Shown piece by piece: positions 9,340-18,532 of a stretch of DNA of 64,000 nt. The DNA comes from an uncultured Christensenella sp. (GTDB taxonomy: Bacteria; Bacillota; Clostridia; Christensenellales; Borkfalkiaceae). The stretch spans positions 1-64,000 of the forward strand of contig CAJTPB010000004.1 in NCBI GenBank assembly GCA_910578065.1, given 5' to 3'. The number at the start of each line of letters is the position of its first letter. Within the stretch, counting starts at the first letter, position 1. A program made the position numbers and the translations under genes. Below the pieces are notes generated by a model. The model searched no databases. It was not told where the DNA came from and saw nothing but the letters and a program-made list of their open reading frames with translations.

Positions 9340-10122
9340 TCAGCCGAAAACTTCGATCGCGGCAATCGTGCGTAATACTTCTTTGTCAATCGATTCGCGT
9401 CCGTAGGCGTCTTGAAATCGCTGTGCGTACGTATTTGTTTTTAAGTTATAGTTCAGGCTCCAAAGCGCCCAAAAAATGTCTACGTGCCGATCGCCCACGC
9501 CGCCGTTTCCTACATCTACAAAGCCGCTCAATTTTCCGTTGCGAAAAATTACGTTGGGCAGGCAAAAATCCCCGTGGATCAGCGTATCCGCTTTTAAATT
9601 TCCGCCGTGCGTTTGCACGCGCTCGAACGCTTCTTTTGCGCAGGAAAAACCGAACGCGCGCGGGGCGCTTTGTTCGTAGCGCATGGCGGCGTAATTGCGT
9701 TCGGCTGCGGAAAGATAATGCTTTGTATGGTTTTTAACGGGGCAGCCGACTGTATCGAAACCGTGCAGCAGGCGCATGGCTTCCGCAAGGCGGTCGCACA
9801 GCCGTTTTGGATCTTGCAGAAATCGCGCTTCGGAACAATCGTTTCCCGCCACTTTTTTTGTAAGCAGATAATCGTAATCGCGCGAAAGGTACATAAGCAC
9901 GGGGGAAGCAAGTGCAAATTTGTTGAAATACGCAGTCATATCCGCTTCCGTTTTCAGCGTTCCCTTTGCGGCTGTTTTTAAAAAATAGCCGTTTTCTTTT
10001 GCAATGAAGTACACGCGCGCAGAGGGGGAGGAACTGCTGTCGTACAAGGCGAAACCGTTTACATAAGCAAACAGTTCGGGCGGGAAGTCTGCGGGATCGA
10101 TGTATATGCGTTTTCGCTTCAT
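9340..10122 (-). CDS. Aminoglycoside phosphotransferase-like kinase (APH(3')-like)
   Basis: A 260-residue protein-kinase-fold enzyme. The catalytic loop LIHGDFCLPNVI (about residues 183-194) and the metal site GFVDVGNGGVGDRHVD (about 201-216) match the APH family HGDxxxxN and DxG motifs. The N-lobe segment VYFIAKENGYFLKTAAKG would carry the ATP-binding Lys. APH enzymes phosphorylate aminoglycosides at a hydroxyl with ATP; whether this one confers resistance is not shown by the sequence. It overlaps the radA stop by ATGA and is last in a minus-strand operon. Its 3' end is the seed, or a homologue of the seed, of the adjacent 97-bp repeats. Confidence 0.75.
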   Translation of the reverse strand: MKRKRIYIDPADFPPELFAYVNGFALYDSSSSPSARVYFIAKENGYFLKTAAKGTLKTEADMTAYFNKFALASPVLMYLSRDYDYLLTKKVAGNDCSEARFLQDPKRLCDRLAEAMRLLHGFDTVGCPVKNHTKHYLSAAERNYAAMRYEQSAPRAFGFSCAKEAFERVQTHGGNLKADTLIHGDFCLPNVIFRNGKLSGFVDVGNGGVGDRHVDIFWALWSLNYNLKTNTYAQRFQDAYGRESIDKEVLRTIAAIEVFG

Positions 10123-11486
10123 TTCTCTTTTCGAAACAGCGTTTTTATCATTTGCGAAACGTATTGCACGGGAACGAGTTCGATTTTATCTTTAAATTTT
10201 TCGCACGCTTTTAAGTTCTTTGCGGGAAGAATTACCCGCTTAAAGCCCATTTTTAAGCATTCGTTTACCCGCTTTTCGGCAAAGTTGACCCCGCGCACCT
10301 CGCCCGTTAATCCCACTTCGCCGAATACGGCGGTAAACTTTTCTACGGGGACCATTTTTTCCGCGCTTGCAAGGGCGGCGCAAACGGCAAGATCTGCGCT
10401 CGGTTCGTTTAAGCGGATCCCGCCCATCGCGTTCAAATAGATATCTTGCATGCCCAAGGCAAGTCCGCACCGCTTTTCGAGTACGGCGATCAAAACGACA
10501 AGGCGGTTAAAATCCACCCCCAAAGACATGCGGCGGGGCAGTCCGTACGCCGTTTTGCACATAAGCGTTTGCATTTCCACCATCATACAGCGGTTGCCCG
10601 TTTCGCTTGGGGTGACCGCCGCGCCCGCCGCTTCGCCGCGCGTATCGGAAAGGAAGAGGGCGGAATAGTCGGAAAGCCCGTAAATACCCTCGCCCGTCAT
10701 TTCGAAAACGCCTACTTCCTGCACCGAACCGAAGCGGTTTTTTACGGCGCGTAAAATTTTAAAGTTTTCGGTGCGCTCGCCCTCGAAGTACAGCACCGCG
10801 TCCATAATGTGTTCGAGTACCTTGGGACCTGCAAGCGTGCCTTCTTTGGTTACGTGCCCCACGATAAAAAAGGTGATTCCTTTGGATTTTGCAATGCGCA
10901 TCAGCTTGCTTGCGCATTCGCGCACTTGCCCCACGCTGCCCGCCGCAGAGGACAGCGCTTCGGTGTACACCGCTTGAATAGAGTCTATTATAACGTATTC
11001 CGCGTCGCAAAGCGCTTCTTCCGCGTTGTCGAGGTTGGTTTCGTTTAACAGCAATAAATTGTCCGAATTCAATCCCAGCCGCTCGCAGCGCAGTTTTACC
11101 TGCGAACAGCTTTCTTCCGCGGAAAGATACAGCACTTTATGCTCTTTTGCAAGGTGCGCCGAAACCTGCGTCAATAAAGTGGATTTGCCCACCCCGGGAT
11201 CGCCGCCCACGAGCACGAGCGAACCGCGCACGATCCCTCCGCCCAAAACGACGTCGAGTTCGCCGATGCCGGAGGATACGCGTTCGTATTTTTCGAACGT
11301 GACTTGCGAAAGGGGGGTGGGTCTGGAATAAGCGCGCAGGGGGTTTTGTTTTTTTGCCGTCGGCGCGGGGGCGATCGCTTCTTCGATCAAAGTATTGAAT
11401 TTTCCGCAGTCGGGGCAGCGCCCCAGCCATTTGGGGGAAGCGTATCCGCATTCCGAACAGACGAATTGTGTAGTTGCTTTTGCCAT
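10119..11486 (-). CDS. radA: DNA repair protein RadA
   Basis: A 455-residue RadA, a RecA-like branch-migration ATPase that processes recombination intermediates. It has an N-terminal C4 zinc finger (CSECGYASPKWLGRCPDC, residues 9-26), Walker A GGDPGVGKSTLL, the RadA-specific KNRFG motif, Walker B YVIIDSIQAVY, and a C-terminal Lon-like domain (AMGGIRLNEPSADLAVC). Its length fits the family. It is followed by the APH-like kinase with a 4-bp overlap. Confidence 0.96.
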   Translation of the reverse strand: MAKATTQFVCSECGYASPKWLGRCPDCGKFNTLIEEAIAPAPTAKKQNPLRAYSRPTPLSQVTFEKYERVSSGIGELDVVLGGGIVRGSLVLVGGDPGVGKSTLLTQVSAHLAKEHKVLYLSAEESCSQVKLRCERLGLNSDNLLLLNETNLDNAEEALCDAEYVIIDSIQAVYTEALSSAAGSVGQVRECASKLMRIAKSKGITFFIVGHVTKEGTLAGPKVLEHIMDAVLYFEGERTENFKILRAVKNRFGSVQEVGVFEMTGEGIYGLSDYSALFLSDTRGEAAGAAVTPSETGNRCMMVEMQTLMCKTAYGLPRRMSLGVDFNRLVVLIAVLEKRCGLALGMQDIYLNAMGGIRLNEPSADLAVCAALASAEKMVPVEKFTAVFGEVGLTGEVRGVNFAEKRVNECLKMGFKRVILPAKNLKACEKFKDKIELVPVQYVSQMIKTLFRKEK

Positions 11487-11498
11487 AAATTATTCCTT

Positions 11499-11996
11499 TT
11501 ATGCTTTAAATACAAGTACTTTCGAGGGAGTCCCGTCGTAATAGTCTTCGTTGCCGCGTACAATTTCATAGCGGTTTCCCGAAGCCTCGCTTGCGATTTT
11601 TTGCCAAAAAATTTCGCTTCCCTTATTTTTCGGATGATATTTAATTTGCCAAACGCCGGGGAAGCGTTCGAACAGCTGTTTCATTGCGGAAGCGCCCAGC
11701 CCTTTTCTTCGGAAAGGGTAGGCGATAAAAAATTCCGCGACCGCCCAATCGAGGGGCGCGGGACACTCCGCCCGCTTGAATACAAGCGCAAGTCCCGCAA
11801 TATCTTTTCCGCAGTAAATAAAAAAGGGAAATCTTTCGGGGTCGGTAAAATACGAATCGACGTGCGAATCGTGAAAAAGCCCGTCCTTGCCGAACGGAAT
11901 CAAATCGTATTGCGAAAATTCGTACGTGTGCTTTTCCATTAAATTGTTTAAAGTTTCCTTTTGGTCGATGGAAACAGGTTTTAAAATTGCGTTCAT
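11499..11996 (-). CDS. GNAT-family N-acetyltransferase
   Basis: A 165-residue GCN5-like acetyltransferase that would transfer acetyl from acetyl-CoA to an amine. The acetyl-CoA pyrophosphate loop is seen as RRKGLGASAMKQLF (about residues 100-113), after the AVEFFIAYPF strand. The substrate is unknown. It lies 12 bp upstream of radA and just after the NERD gene, in the same operon. Confidence 0.85.
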   Translation of the reverse strand: MNAILKPVSIDQKETLNNLMEKHTYEFSQYDLIPFGKDGLFHDSHVDSYFTDPERFPFFIYCGKDIAGLALVFKRAECPAPLDWAVAEFFIAYPFRRKGLGASAMKQLFERFPGVWQIKYHPKNKGSEIFWQKIASEASGNRYEIVRGNEDYYDGTPSKVLVFKA

Positions 11997-11998
11997 TT

Positions 11999-12766
11999 TT
12001 AATCGTCTAATTGCTTGGTAAAATTACATTTCGGAAACCGTTCGCATCCGTAAAATTCGCCGTACGGTCCGTTTCGTAATACCAGTCTGCCTTTACAGCG
12101 CGGGCAAATATTCTTTTTCATATCTTTTTGCATGGCGCGAATATTTTTCACGTGCTTTCTTACGGAAATTTTGTGACTGTTCCGATAGCGCAAGATCTCC
12201 GTATACAGTTCGTCCCGCGCGCGTTCGGTCAGCAGCGTTTGCGGCTGCTCGTTTAAAAACTTTTTAAATGCCGAAAGGGAATAAACGCTTTCGCTTTTAA
12301 TGCGCGCGGTGTTGTTCTGCGCGAATATGACCACGTTGTTTACGCGCACGGCAGGATGAAATAGATCTTTCAGCGTACAAATATGCGTATAGTTCTGTTT
12401 TACGGGCGAATAAAAGGTATAGGTAGAATTTCCGTATCCGAACGTTTGGATCCATTCTCTGCGCTTATCGCTGCCGTATATCGTGCCCGATAAATTTTTG
12501 GTTTCGATCACGAAAATGCCGCGCGTGGAAATTAGAAGATGATCGATCTGTACGGTCATTTGATTATTCGGGTTTATCAAATACAAATTATCGATTTGCT
12601 TGTCGCCCGAAAGAGAACACTTTTTAAGAAACTTCGCAACCTTTTTTTCTCCGCGCTTTCCTTTAAAATAGGAGGTATCGTATATTCTAAATGCGAGGTA
12701 AAGCAAGAGGGAGAGGATTACAAGCAAAATGCCGACGTCTAAGGCGTAGCCTAAAAATTTAATCAT
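11999..12766 (-). CDS. NERD-domain protein with C-terminal zinc finger
   Basis: About 255 residues from ATG 12766, which overlaps the ispDF stop by 8 bp. An N-terminal membrane helix (FLGYALDVGILLVILSLLLY) is followed by a NERD nuclease-related domain: RGEKKVAKFL, DHLLISTRGIFVIETKN (a D...E-K pattern of nuclease type), then a C-terminal topoisomerase-type C4 zinc ribbon (CPRCKGRLVLRNGPYGEFYGC ... C). NERD proteins are thought to act on nucleic acids; the role here is unknown. Confidence 0.85.
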   Translation of the reverse strand: MIKFLGYALDVGILLVILSLLLYLAFRIYDTSYFKGKRGEKKVAKFLKKCSLSGDKQIDNLYLINPNNQMTVQIDHLLISTRGIFVIETKNLSGTIYGSDKRREWIQTFGYGNSTYTFYSPVKQNYTHICTLKDLFHPAVRVNNVVIFAQNNTARIKSESVYSLSAFKKFLNEQPQTLLTERARDELYTEILRYRNSHKISVRKHVKNIRAMQKDMKKNICPRCKGRLVLRNGPYGEFYGCERFPKCNFTKQLDD

Positions 12767-13907
12767 GCGAAATTCCTTTAAGCAAAACGGCGGCGTAAAC
12801 GGTGATTCCTTTGCCTTCGCCCACATAGCCCAGCTTTTCGTTTGTGCCCGCGGCGATCCCGATTGAAGAAAGGGGAAGATCAAGCGCGTTCGCAAGGTTT
12901 TGCCGCATGCGTTCGATATAGGGGGAAAAGCGGGGCGTTTCCGCCAAAACGGAAATGCTTACGTTTTGCGGCTGCAATCCCCGTTCGGCTACAAGGCGCA
13001 TTACCTCGTTTAGCAGTTTCATGCTGTCTGCCTTTGCAAACGTTTCGTCCGTATCGGGAAAGTAGCAACCGATATCCCGCAAGCCCGCCGCGGAAAGCAA
13101 TGCGTCCATCAAAGCGTGAACGAGAACGTCGCCGTCGCTGTGCGCGATCAAGGCGCTGTGCGAGGGAATTTGAATGCCCGCAAGCGTGACCGTTTCGGTT
13201 TTCTCGTTTTTCGATCGGGGCGAATAGGGCTGCGCGAAGGCGTGCGTGTCTATCCCGAACCCTACCCGTTCGGCGGGGCAAAAATCTTCCGCAAACGTCA
13301 GCTTTCTGTTTTGTGCGCTTCCCGTAAACACGCGGGGGGGCGAATCGTACGCCGCAAAAACGCCGCTGTCGTCTGTAAACGTTTTATCTTCCTTTATCGC
13401 CTGTTCGTATGCGCATAGCAGGCGATCCCGCAAAAAGCCCTGCGGGGTTTGTACGGCGTAAACGCTTTTGCGCGCGGGTACCGATACGATATAGCCCTTT
13501 TTCGTAAGCGCGGCGGTATCCGTTGCGGGAAGAGCGCAAACGCCGCTTCCGTATGCCGTTACGCTTGCAATGCAATCGCGAATGATCTTTTGCGTAACAA
13601 AGGGGCGCGCCGCGTCGTGTATCAGCACGATTTCGCCCGACGCCTTTTTTAACGCGTTATAAACCGATTGCGTACGGGTATCTCCGCCCCGAACGATGCG
13701 GGCGGCGGGATAGGGGGAAAGCAGGGGGAGAACGGTTTCCTCGTCCTCTTTGCGGCAGGCGATCAAAATTTCATCTGCGCCCGCCTGCGTAAATGCGGAA
13801 AGGGAATAGCATAAAACGGGTAGCCCGTTGTATGCGCGCAACACTTTGTTTTCGGCAAAGCCCGCGCGTTCCCCCTTGCCCGCGGCGCACAAAATAACGC
13901 TGATCAC
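12759..13907 (-). CDS. ispDF: Fused IspD-IspF isoprenoid enzyme
   Basis: A 382-residue bifunctional enzyme of the MEP pathway. Residues 1 to about 220 are IspD (2-C-methyl-D-erythritol 4-phosphate cytidylyltransferase): ILCAAGKGERAG nucleotide loop and VLIHDAARPFV. The rest is IspF (MECDP synthase): GFGIDTHAF metal site, SHSALIAHSDGDVLVHA and DIGCYFPDTD. The GTG at 13907 is chosen because GAGGTAATC precedes it and it overlaps the upstream stop by 4 bp. Fusion ties reactions 3 and 5 of the pathway; IspE acts between them and is not in the window. Confidence 0.95.
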   Translation of the reverse strand: MISVILCAAGKGERAGFAENKVLRAYNGLPVLCYSLSAFTQAGADEILIACRKEDEETVLPLLSPYPAARIVRGGDTRTQSVYNALKKASGEIVLIHDAARPFVTQKIIRDCIASVTAYGSGVCALPATDTAALTKKGYIVSVPARKSVYAVQTPQGFLRDRLLCAYEQAIKEDKTFTDDSGVFAAYDSPPRVFTGSAQNRKLTFAEDFCPAERVGFGIDTHAFAQPYSPRSKNEKTETVTLAGIQIPSHSALIAHSDGDVLVHALMDALLSAAGLRDIGCYFPDTDETFAKADSMKLLNEVMRLVAERGLQPQNVSISVLAETPRFSPYIERMRQNLANALDLPLSSIGIAAGTNEKLGYVGEGKGITVYAAVLLKGISHD

Positions 13908-14146
13908 GCGATTACCTCGTACATCGATTGCGCTTCGTCTTTTTTTACAAACTCTTTTACTTCGAGAATGCGGAATTTTACCGTGCCCGCCGCATAGTGC
14001 AATTCTACGATATCCCCCGTTTTTACGCGGCAAGAGGGCTTTGCTTCCTTTCCGTTTACAAAAATTTTATCGCCCAAACACGCTTCTTTGGCGACCGTTC
14101 TGCGCTTTAAAATGCGCGATACTTTTAAGAATTTGTCGATTCTCAT
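13904..14146 (-). CDS. S4-domain RNA-binding protein (RqcP/YabO-like)
   Basis: An 80-residue protein made of one S4 domain: MRIDKFLKVSRILKRRTVAKE then GDKIFVNGKEAKPSCRVKTGDIVELHY. Size and sequence fit RqcP (YabO), which helps add alanine tails to stalled nascent chains on the ribosome. It is first in the minus-strand operon. Assignment over the Hsp15 branch of the family rests on size and a Bacillota context. Confidence 0.85.
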   Translation of the reverse strand: MRIDKFLKVSRILKRRTVAKEACLGDKIFVNGKEAKPSCRVKTGDIVELHYAAGTVKFRILEVKEFVKKDEAQSMYEVIA

Positions 14147-14195
14147 AAAAAAAACCCGTTTTCAAAAATATTTTTTAATTGTGCGCGAAAATGGT

Positions 14196-14224
14196 TTGAC
14201 ATCTTTTATTCCGCGCGTTATAAT
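14196..14224 (+). promoter_or_regulatory. Sigma-A promoter and leader of rpoBC
   Basis: TTGACA at 14196-14201, a 17-bp spacer, and TATAAT at 14219-14224, a near-perfect promoter. It leaves a leader of about 215 nt before rpoB that holds no gene. The ribosome binding site GGAG (14430-14433) lies 13 nt from the ATG, longer than usual. Confidence 0.85.
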
Positions 14225-14446
14225 AACATACTGTATCATTATGTTTAAAATGTGGTTTTGCGCCTTTCGGCAAAAAACAGTACCCGCTTCGGGCAAATCT
14301 CTTTCCTTAATATTATAACGCATTTTCGGGCGGTTGTAAAGAGGAGAAGTACATTTTCAAAGGACATTTCGATTTTTATCGATGAAAAGATATACTCGGT
14401 AGATCGTGGGTGATAACAACGAATTAAAAGGAGTTAAAATCGACGG

Positions 14447-17400
14447 ATGAATTTACCCATTCAAAAATTCGGTAAAACCGAGAGAAGAAAGTTCGGCAGA
14501 ATCAACGAAGTGATCGACATTCCCGACCTCGTAGAGATCCAAAAGGACAGCTACCGCATGTTCAAGGAAGAAGGGATCGCGGAAATTTTCGAAGATTTTT
14601 CGCCTATCACCGACTTTTCCGACCACTTCGAATTGTATTTTTTAGATCACGAATTCGGAAAAACCCCCAAGTACGACGAAAAGGAATGCCGCAACCGCGA
14701 CGCGACGTACGCGCTTCCTTTAAGGGTGAAAGTGCGCCTTGTGAACAAGGTGAAAGACGAAGTGATCGATCAAGACGTTTTCATGGGGGATTTCCCTTTG
14801 ATGACGGAAAACGGTTCGTTCATCATCAACGGCGCGGAACGCGTGATCGTTTCCCAGCTCGTCCGTTCCCCCGGCGTGAACAACGTTTCGGAAAAGGACA
14901 AGGCGGGGAAAGAAATGTACGAAACCACGGTGATCCCCAACCGCGGCGCATGGCTGGAATTTAAACAGGATTCGCAGGGCGTTTTATGGGTGAACGTAGA
15001 CAGAAAGCGCAAGCTCGCGGCTACGGTGCTGCTGCGCGCGCTCGGTTACGGATCTAACCGCGCCCTCGAAGAATTGTTCGAAGGGGATAAGATGATCGCG
15101 ACGACGATCGAAAAGGATACCACCCGCTCCGAATCGGACGGGCTGATCGAATTGTACCGCCGTCTGCGTCCCGGCGAAGTTCCTACCGAGGATTCCGTTC
15201 GCCAGCATTTAAATAATCTGTTCTTCGATCCGCGCCGTTACGACGTGGTAAAGGTGGGCAGATACAAGTTCAATAAAAAGCTGAACCTTGCATACCGTTT
15301 GCCCGGCTGCCGTGCGGCGGACGATATCGTAAATCCCGAAACGGGCGAAATTATGGCGGCGAAAGGGGAAGTTATCTCCGAAGAGAACGCGCGCTTGATT
15401 CAAAACGCGGGCATTAACGAAGTGTTCGTTTTGGTAAACGATCCCGAACAGGGGGAGATCCGCCATAAAATCATCGCGAACAACACGGTAGACTTTTCCG
15501 CCCTGTCGGACAAGGACCCCAAGACGTTCGGGCTTTTAAAAACCGTTTACTATCCCAACTTCGTATTCTCTAAGAAGCTGGCGGAAGAGTGCGAAACGCT
15601 TTCGGTAGAAGAGGTAGCGGAAAAATACTGCGACGAAATCAACGCCGTTTACTATGCGCGCGAAACCGCGCCCGAAGCGGACGAAAAGCAAGAAGAAAAG
15701 AAGAACCGCGAAAAGAGAAAGGACAACCGCATTAAATTCGTTGCGGCTTCTAAACTCTTCCACGCGCTGCTTGCAAAAGAAGAAAAGACGAACGGCAAAA
15801 CGGTAGACTTAAACGAGGAGGCTCGCCTTTCCTGCGGCGGACTTACCCCCGAAGAAAGAAAAACGTTAAAGCCGATCGTGGAAAAACTCAACCATAAGTG
15901 CATTACGGTAGACGATATCGTCGCCGCGGTTTCCACCAACCTCGATTTGAAATACGGCATCGGTACGATCGACGAAATCGACCACTTGGGCAACCGTCGC
16001 GTGCGTTCGGTGGGCGAATTACTGCAAAACCAGCTGCGCATCGGTATGGCGCGCCTCGAACGTTTGATCAAAGAAAGAATGGCTACGCAAGATCCGATGG
16101 AAGTTACCCCTTCGGGACTGATTAACGTGCGCCCCATTTCGGCGGTGATCCGCGAATTCTTCGGCTCTTCGCAGCTGTCGCAGTTTATGGATCAAACCAA
16201 CCCCATTGCGGAACTTACGCATAAGAGAAAACTTTCCGCGCTCGGTCCCGGCGGGTTGAACCGCGACAGAGCGACCTTCGAAGTGCGCGACGTTCACCAC
16301 TCGCACTACGGCAGAATGTGCCCGATCGAAACGCCGGAAGGTCAGAACATCGGTCTTATTTCGTCGCTTGCGACTTTCTCGAAAGTAAACGAATTCGGCT
16401 TTATCATGTCTCCTTACCGCAAGATCGATAAGGAAACGGGCGTCGTAACCGATCACGTCGATTATCTGACTGCGGACGAAGAGGACAGATATATCGTTGC
16501 GCAGGCGAACGAACCGTTAGACGAATCGGGCAGATTTGTAAACGAACGCGTCGGCTGCCGCCATAAAGAATTGATCACCGAACTTCCGCGCGAGCGGATC
16601 GACTATATGGACGTAAGCCCCAAACAGCTTGTTTCGGTTGCAACGGCGTTGATTCCTTTCTTGGAAAACGACGATACCAACCGCGCGCTGATGGGCTCGA
16701 ACATGCAGCGGCAGGCAGTTCCCCTGTTAAAGACGGAAAGTTCCATTGTCGCAACGGGCATCGAGGCTGCGATCGCGCGCGATTCGGGCGTAATCGTACG
16801 CGCGAAAGAAGCGGGTACCGCGGTAGGCGTTTCTTCGGATAAGATTGTAATTAAAGAGGACAGCGGATTCGAAACGGAATACCCGTTGAAGAAATTCGAG
16901 CGTTCCAACCAGGGCACCTGCCTTAATCAGCGCCCCATCATCTCCACGGGCGACAGAGTGGAAAAGGGGGAAGTGATCGCAGACGGCCCTTCCACCAACA
17001 ACGGCGAACTTGCGCTGGGCAAAAATATCCTTGTCGGCTTTATGGAGTGGGAAGGATACAACTACGAAGACGCTATTTTGATTTCGGAAAAGCTCGTGCA
17101 GAACGACGTGTTTACTTCCATTCATATCGAAGAACACGAAACGGAAGCGCGCGATACCAAATTGGGCGAAGAAGAGATCACGCGCGATATCCCCAACGTG
17201 GGCGACGACGCGCTGAAAGATTTGGACGAAGACGGCATTGTGCGGATCGGCGCGGAAGTACAGAGCGGCGATATCCTCGTAGGAAAAGTGACACCCAAGG
17301 GGGAAACGGAACTCACCCCCGAAGAGCGGCTTTTGCGCGCGATCTTCGGCGAGAAGTCGAGAGAGGTGCGCGATACCTCGTTAAGAGTGCCGCACGGCGA

Positions 17401-18514
17401 GGGCGGTATCGTTGTAGACGTTAAGATCTTCACGCGGGAGAATAAAGACGAACTTTCCCCCGGCGTAAATAAATTGGTGCGCGTGTATATCGCGCAAAAG
17501 CGTAAAATTCAGGTCGGCGATAAAATGGCGGGCCGTCACGGAAACAAGGGCGTTATTTCGCGCGTGCTTCCGCAAAGCGACATGCCCTTCCTTCCCGACG
17601 GAACTCCGTTGCAGATTTTGCTCAACCCGTTGGGCGTTCCTTCCCGTATGAATATCGGGCAGGTATTGGAAGTGCACCTCGGCTATGTGTGCCGTCAGCT
17701 CGGCTGGAAGATCGCAACGCCCGTGTTCGACGGCGCGACGGAAAAAGACATCGAAAAGCTGTTCGAAGAAAACAACCTGTTCAACCCCGAAGGCAAGGTA
17801 GACGGTAAGTTCCAGGTGTTCGACGGAAGAACGGGTGAACCGTTCGAAAACCGCGTTACCATCGGCATCATGTACATGATTAAGCTGATTCACTTGGTAG
17901 ACGATAAGATTCACGCGCGTTCCATCGGACCTTATTCCATTGTTACGCAGCAGCCCCTTGGCGGAAAAGCGCAGTTCGGCGGTCAGCGTTTCGGCGAAAT
18001 GGAAGTTTGGGCGCTGGAAGCATACGGCGCGGCGCATATCTTGCAAGAGATCCTTACCGTAAAATCGGACGATATCGTAGGGCGTGTAAAAACGTACGAA
18101 AGCATTGTAAAGGGCAACAACATTTCCGAACCGGGCATTCCCGAAGCGTTTAAGGTGTTGTTAAAAGAATTGCAGTCGCTTGCGCTCGACGTGAAAGTGC
18201 TTACCGAAAATAACGAAGAATTGATTATCCGCGAATTCGAAGACGAACCGGAAAACGAACCGCGCAGGGAAGAGATTCCCCTCGGCGACGAAGATTTCGA
18301 TTTCGGTTTGGACGACGAAGACGAAGAAGAGGACGACGAGGGAATCGGCTCTATCTTCGACGACGCGGGCGACGACGAAGACTTTGTTTCGAAAGATCTG
18401 TTCGGCGATAAAGATTTGGAAGAAGATGACGACGATATGTCCGACGTAGACGACGAATTTTCCTTTAAATCTCTGTTCGACGAAGAAGATTCCGAAGACG
18501 AAGACAACGAATAA
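14447..18514 (+). CDS. rpoB: RNA polymerase beta subunit
   Basis: This 1355-residue protein is the beta subunit of RNA polymerase, which with beta' forms the catalytic centre. The rifampicin region (GSSQLSQFMDQTNPIAELTHKRKLSALG), the GRMCPIETPEGQNIGLI stretch and the HGNKGVISRV segment are canonical. The rifampicin region carries no obvious known resistance change in these residues. Unusual is the C-terminal extension of about 90 residues (from about 1262) that is mostly Asp and Glu. The promoter is directly upstream rather than behind rplJL. Confidence 0.98.
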   Translation: MNLPIQKFGKTERRKFGRINEVIDIPDLVEIQKDSYRMFKEEGIAEIFEDFSPITDFSDHFELYFLDHEFGKTPKYDEKECRNRDATYALPLRVKVRLVNKVKDEVIDQDVFMGDFPLMTENGSFIINGAERVIVSQLVRSPGVNNVSEKDKAGKEMYETTVIPNRGAWLEFKQDSQGVLWVNVDRKRKLAATVLLRALGYGSNRALEELFEGDKMIATTIEKDTTRSESDGLIELYRRLRPGEVPTEDSVRQHLNNLFFDPRRYDVVKVGRYKFNKKLNLAYRLPGCRAADDIVNPETGEIMAAKGEVISEENARLIQNAGINEVFVLVNDPEQGEIRHKIIANNTVDFSALSDKDPKTFGLLKTVYYPNFVFSKKLAEECETLSVEEVAEKYCDEINAVYYARETAPEADEKQEEKKNREKRKDNRIKFVAASKLFHALLAKEEKTNGKTVDLNEEARLSCGGLTPEERKTLKPIVEKLNHKCITVDDIVAAVSTNLDLKYGIGTIDEIDHLGNRRVRSVGELLQNQLRIGMARLERLIKERMATQDPMEVTPSGLINVRPISAVIREFFGSSQLSQFMDQTNPIAELTHKRKLSALGPGGLNRDRATFEVRDVHHSHYGRMCPIETPEGQNIGLISSLATFSKVNEFGFIMSPYRKIDKETGVVTDHVDYLTADEEDRYIVAQANEPLDESGRFVNERVGCRHKELITELPRERIDYMDVSPKQLVSVATALIPFLENDDTNRALMGSNMQRQAVPLLKTESSIVATGIEAAIARDSGVIVRAKEAGTAVGVSSDKIVIKEDSGFETEYPLKKFERSNQGTCLNQRPIISTGDRVEKGEVIADGPSTNNGELALGKNILVGFMEWEGYNYEDAILISEKLVQNDVFTSIHIEEHETEARDTKLGEEEITRDIPNVGDDALKDLDEDGIVRIGAEVQSGDILVGKVTPKGETELTPEERLLRAIFGEKSREVRDTSLRVPHGEGGIVVDVKIFTRENKDELSPGVNKLVRVYIAQKRKIQVGDKMAGRHGNKGVISRVLPQSDMPFLPDGTPLQILLNPLGVPSRMNIGQVLEVHLGYVCRQLGWKIATPVFDGATEKDIEKLFEENNLFNPEGKVDGKFQVFDGRTGEPFENRVTIGIMYMIKLIHLVDDKIHARSIGPYSIVTQQPLGGKAQFGGQRFGEMEVWALEAYGAAHILQEILTVKSDDIVGRVKTYESIVKGNNISEPGIPEAFKVLLKELQSLALDVKVLTENNEELIIREFEDEPENEPRREEIPLGDEDFDFGLDDEDEEEDDEGIGSIFDDAGDDEDFVSKDLFGDKDLEEDDDDMSDVDDEFSFKSLFDEEDSEDEDNE

Positions 18515-18532
18515 GCAAGGGAGGCAGAATAT

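Noticed and set aside
8940..9340. The 97-bp array as a CRISPR
   Set aside because: The units are directly abutting and identical along their whole length, with no unique spacers and no cas genes.
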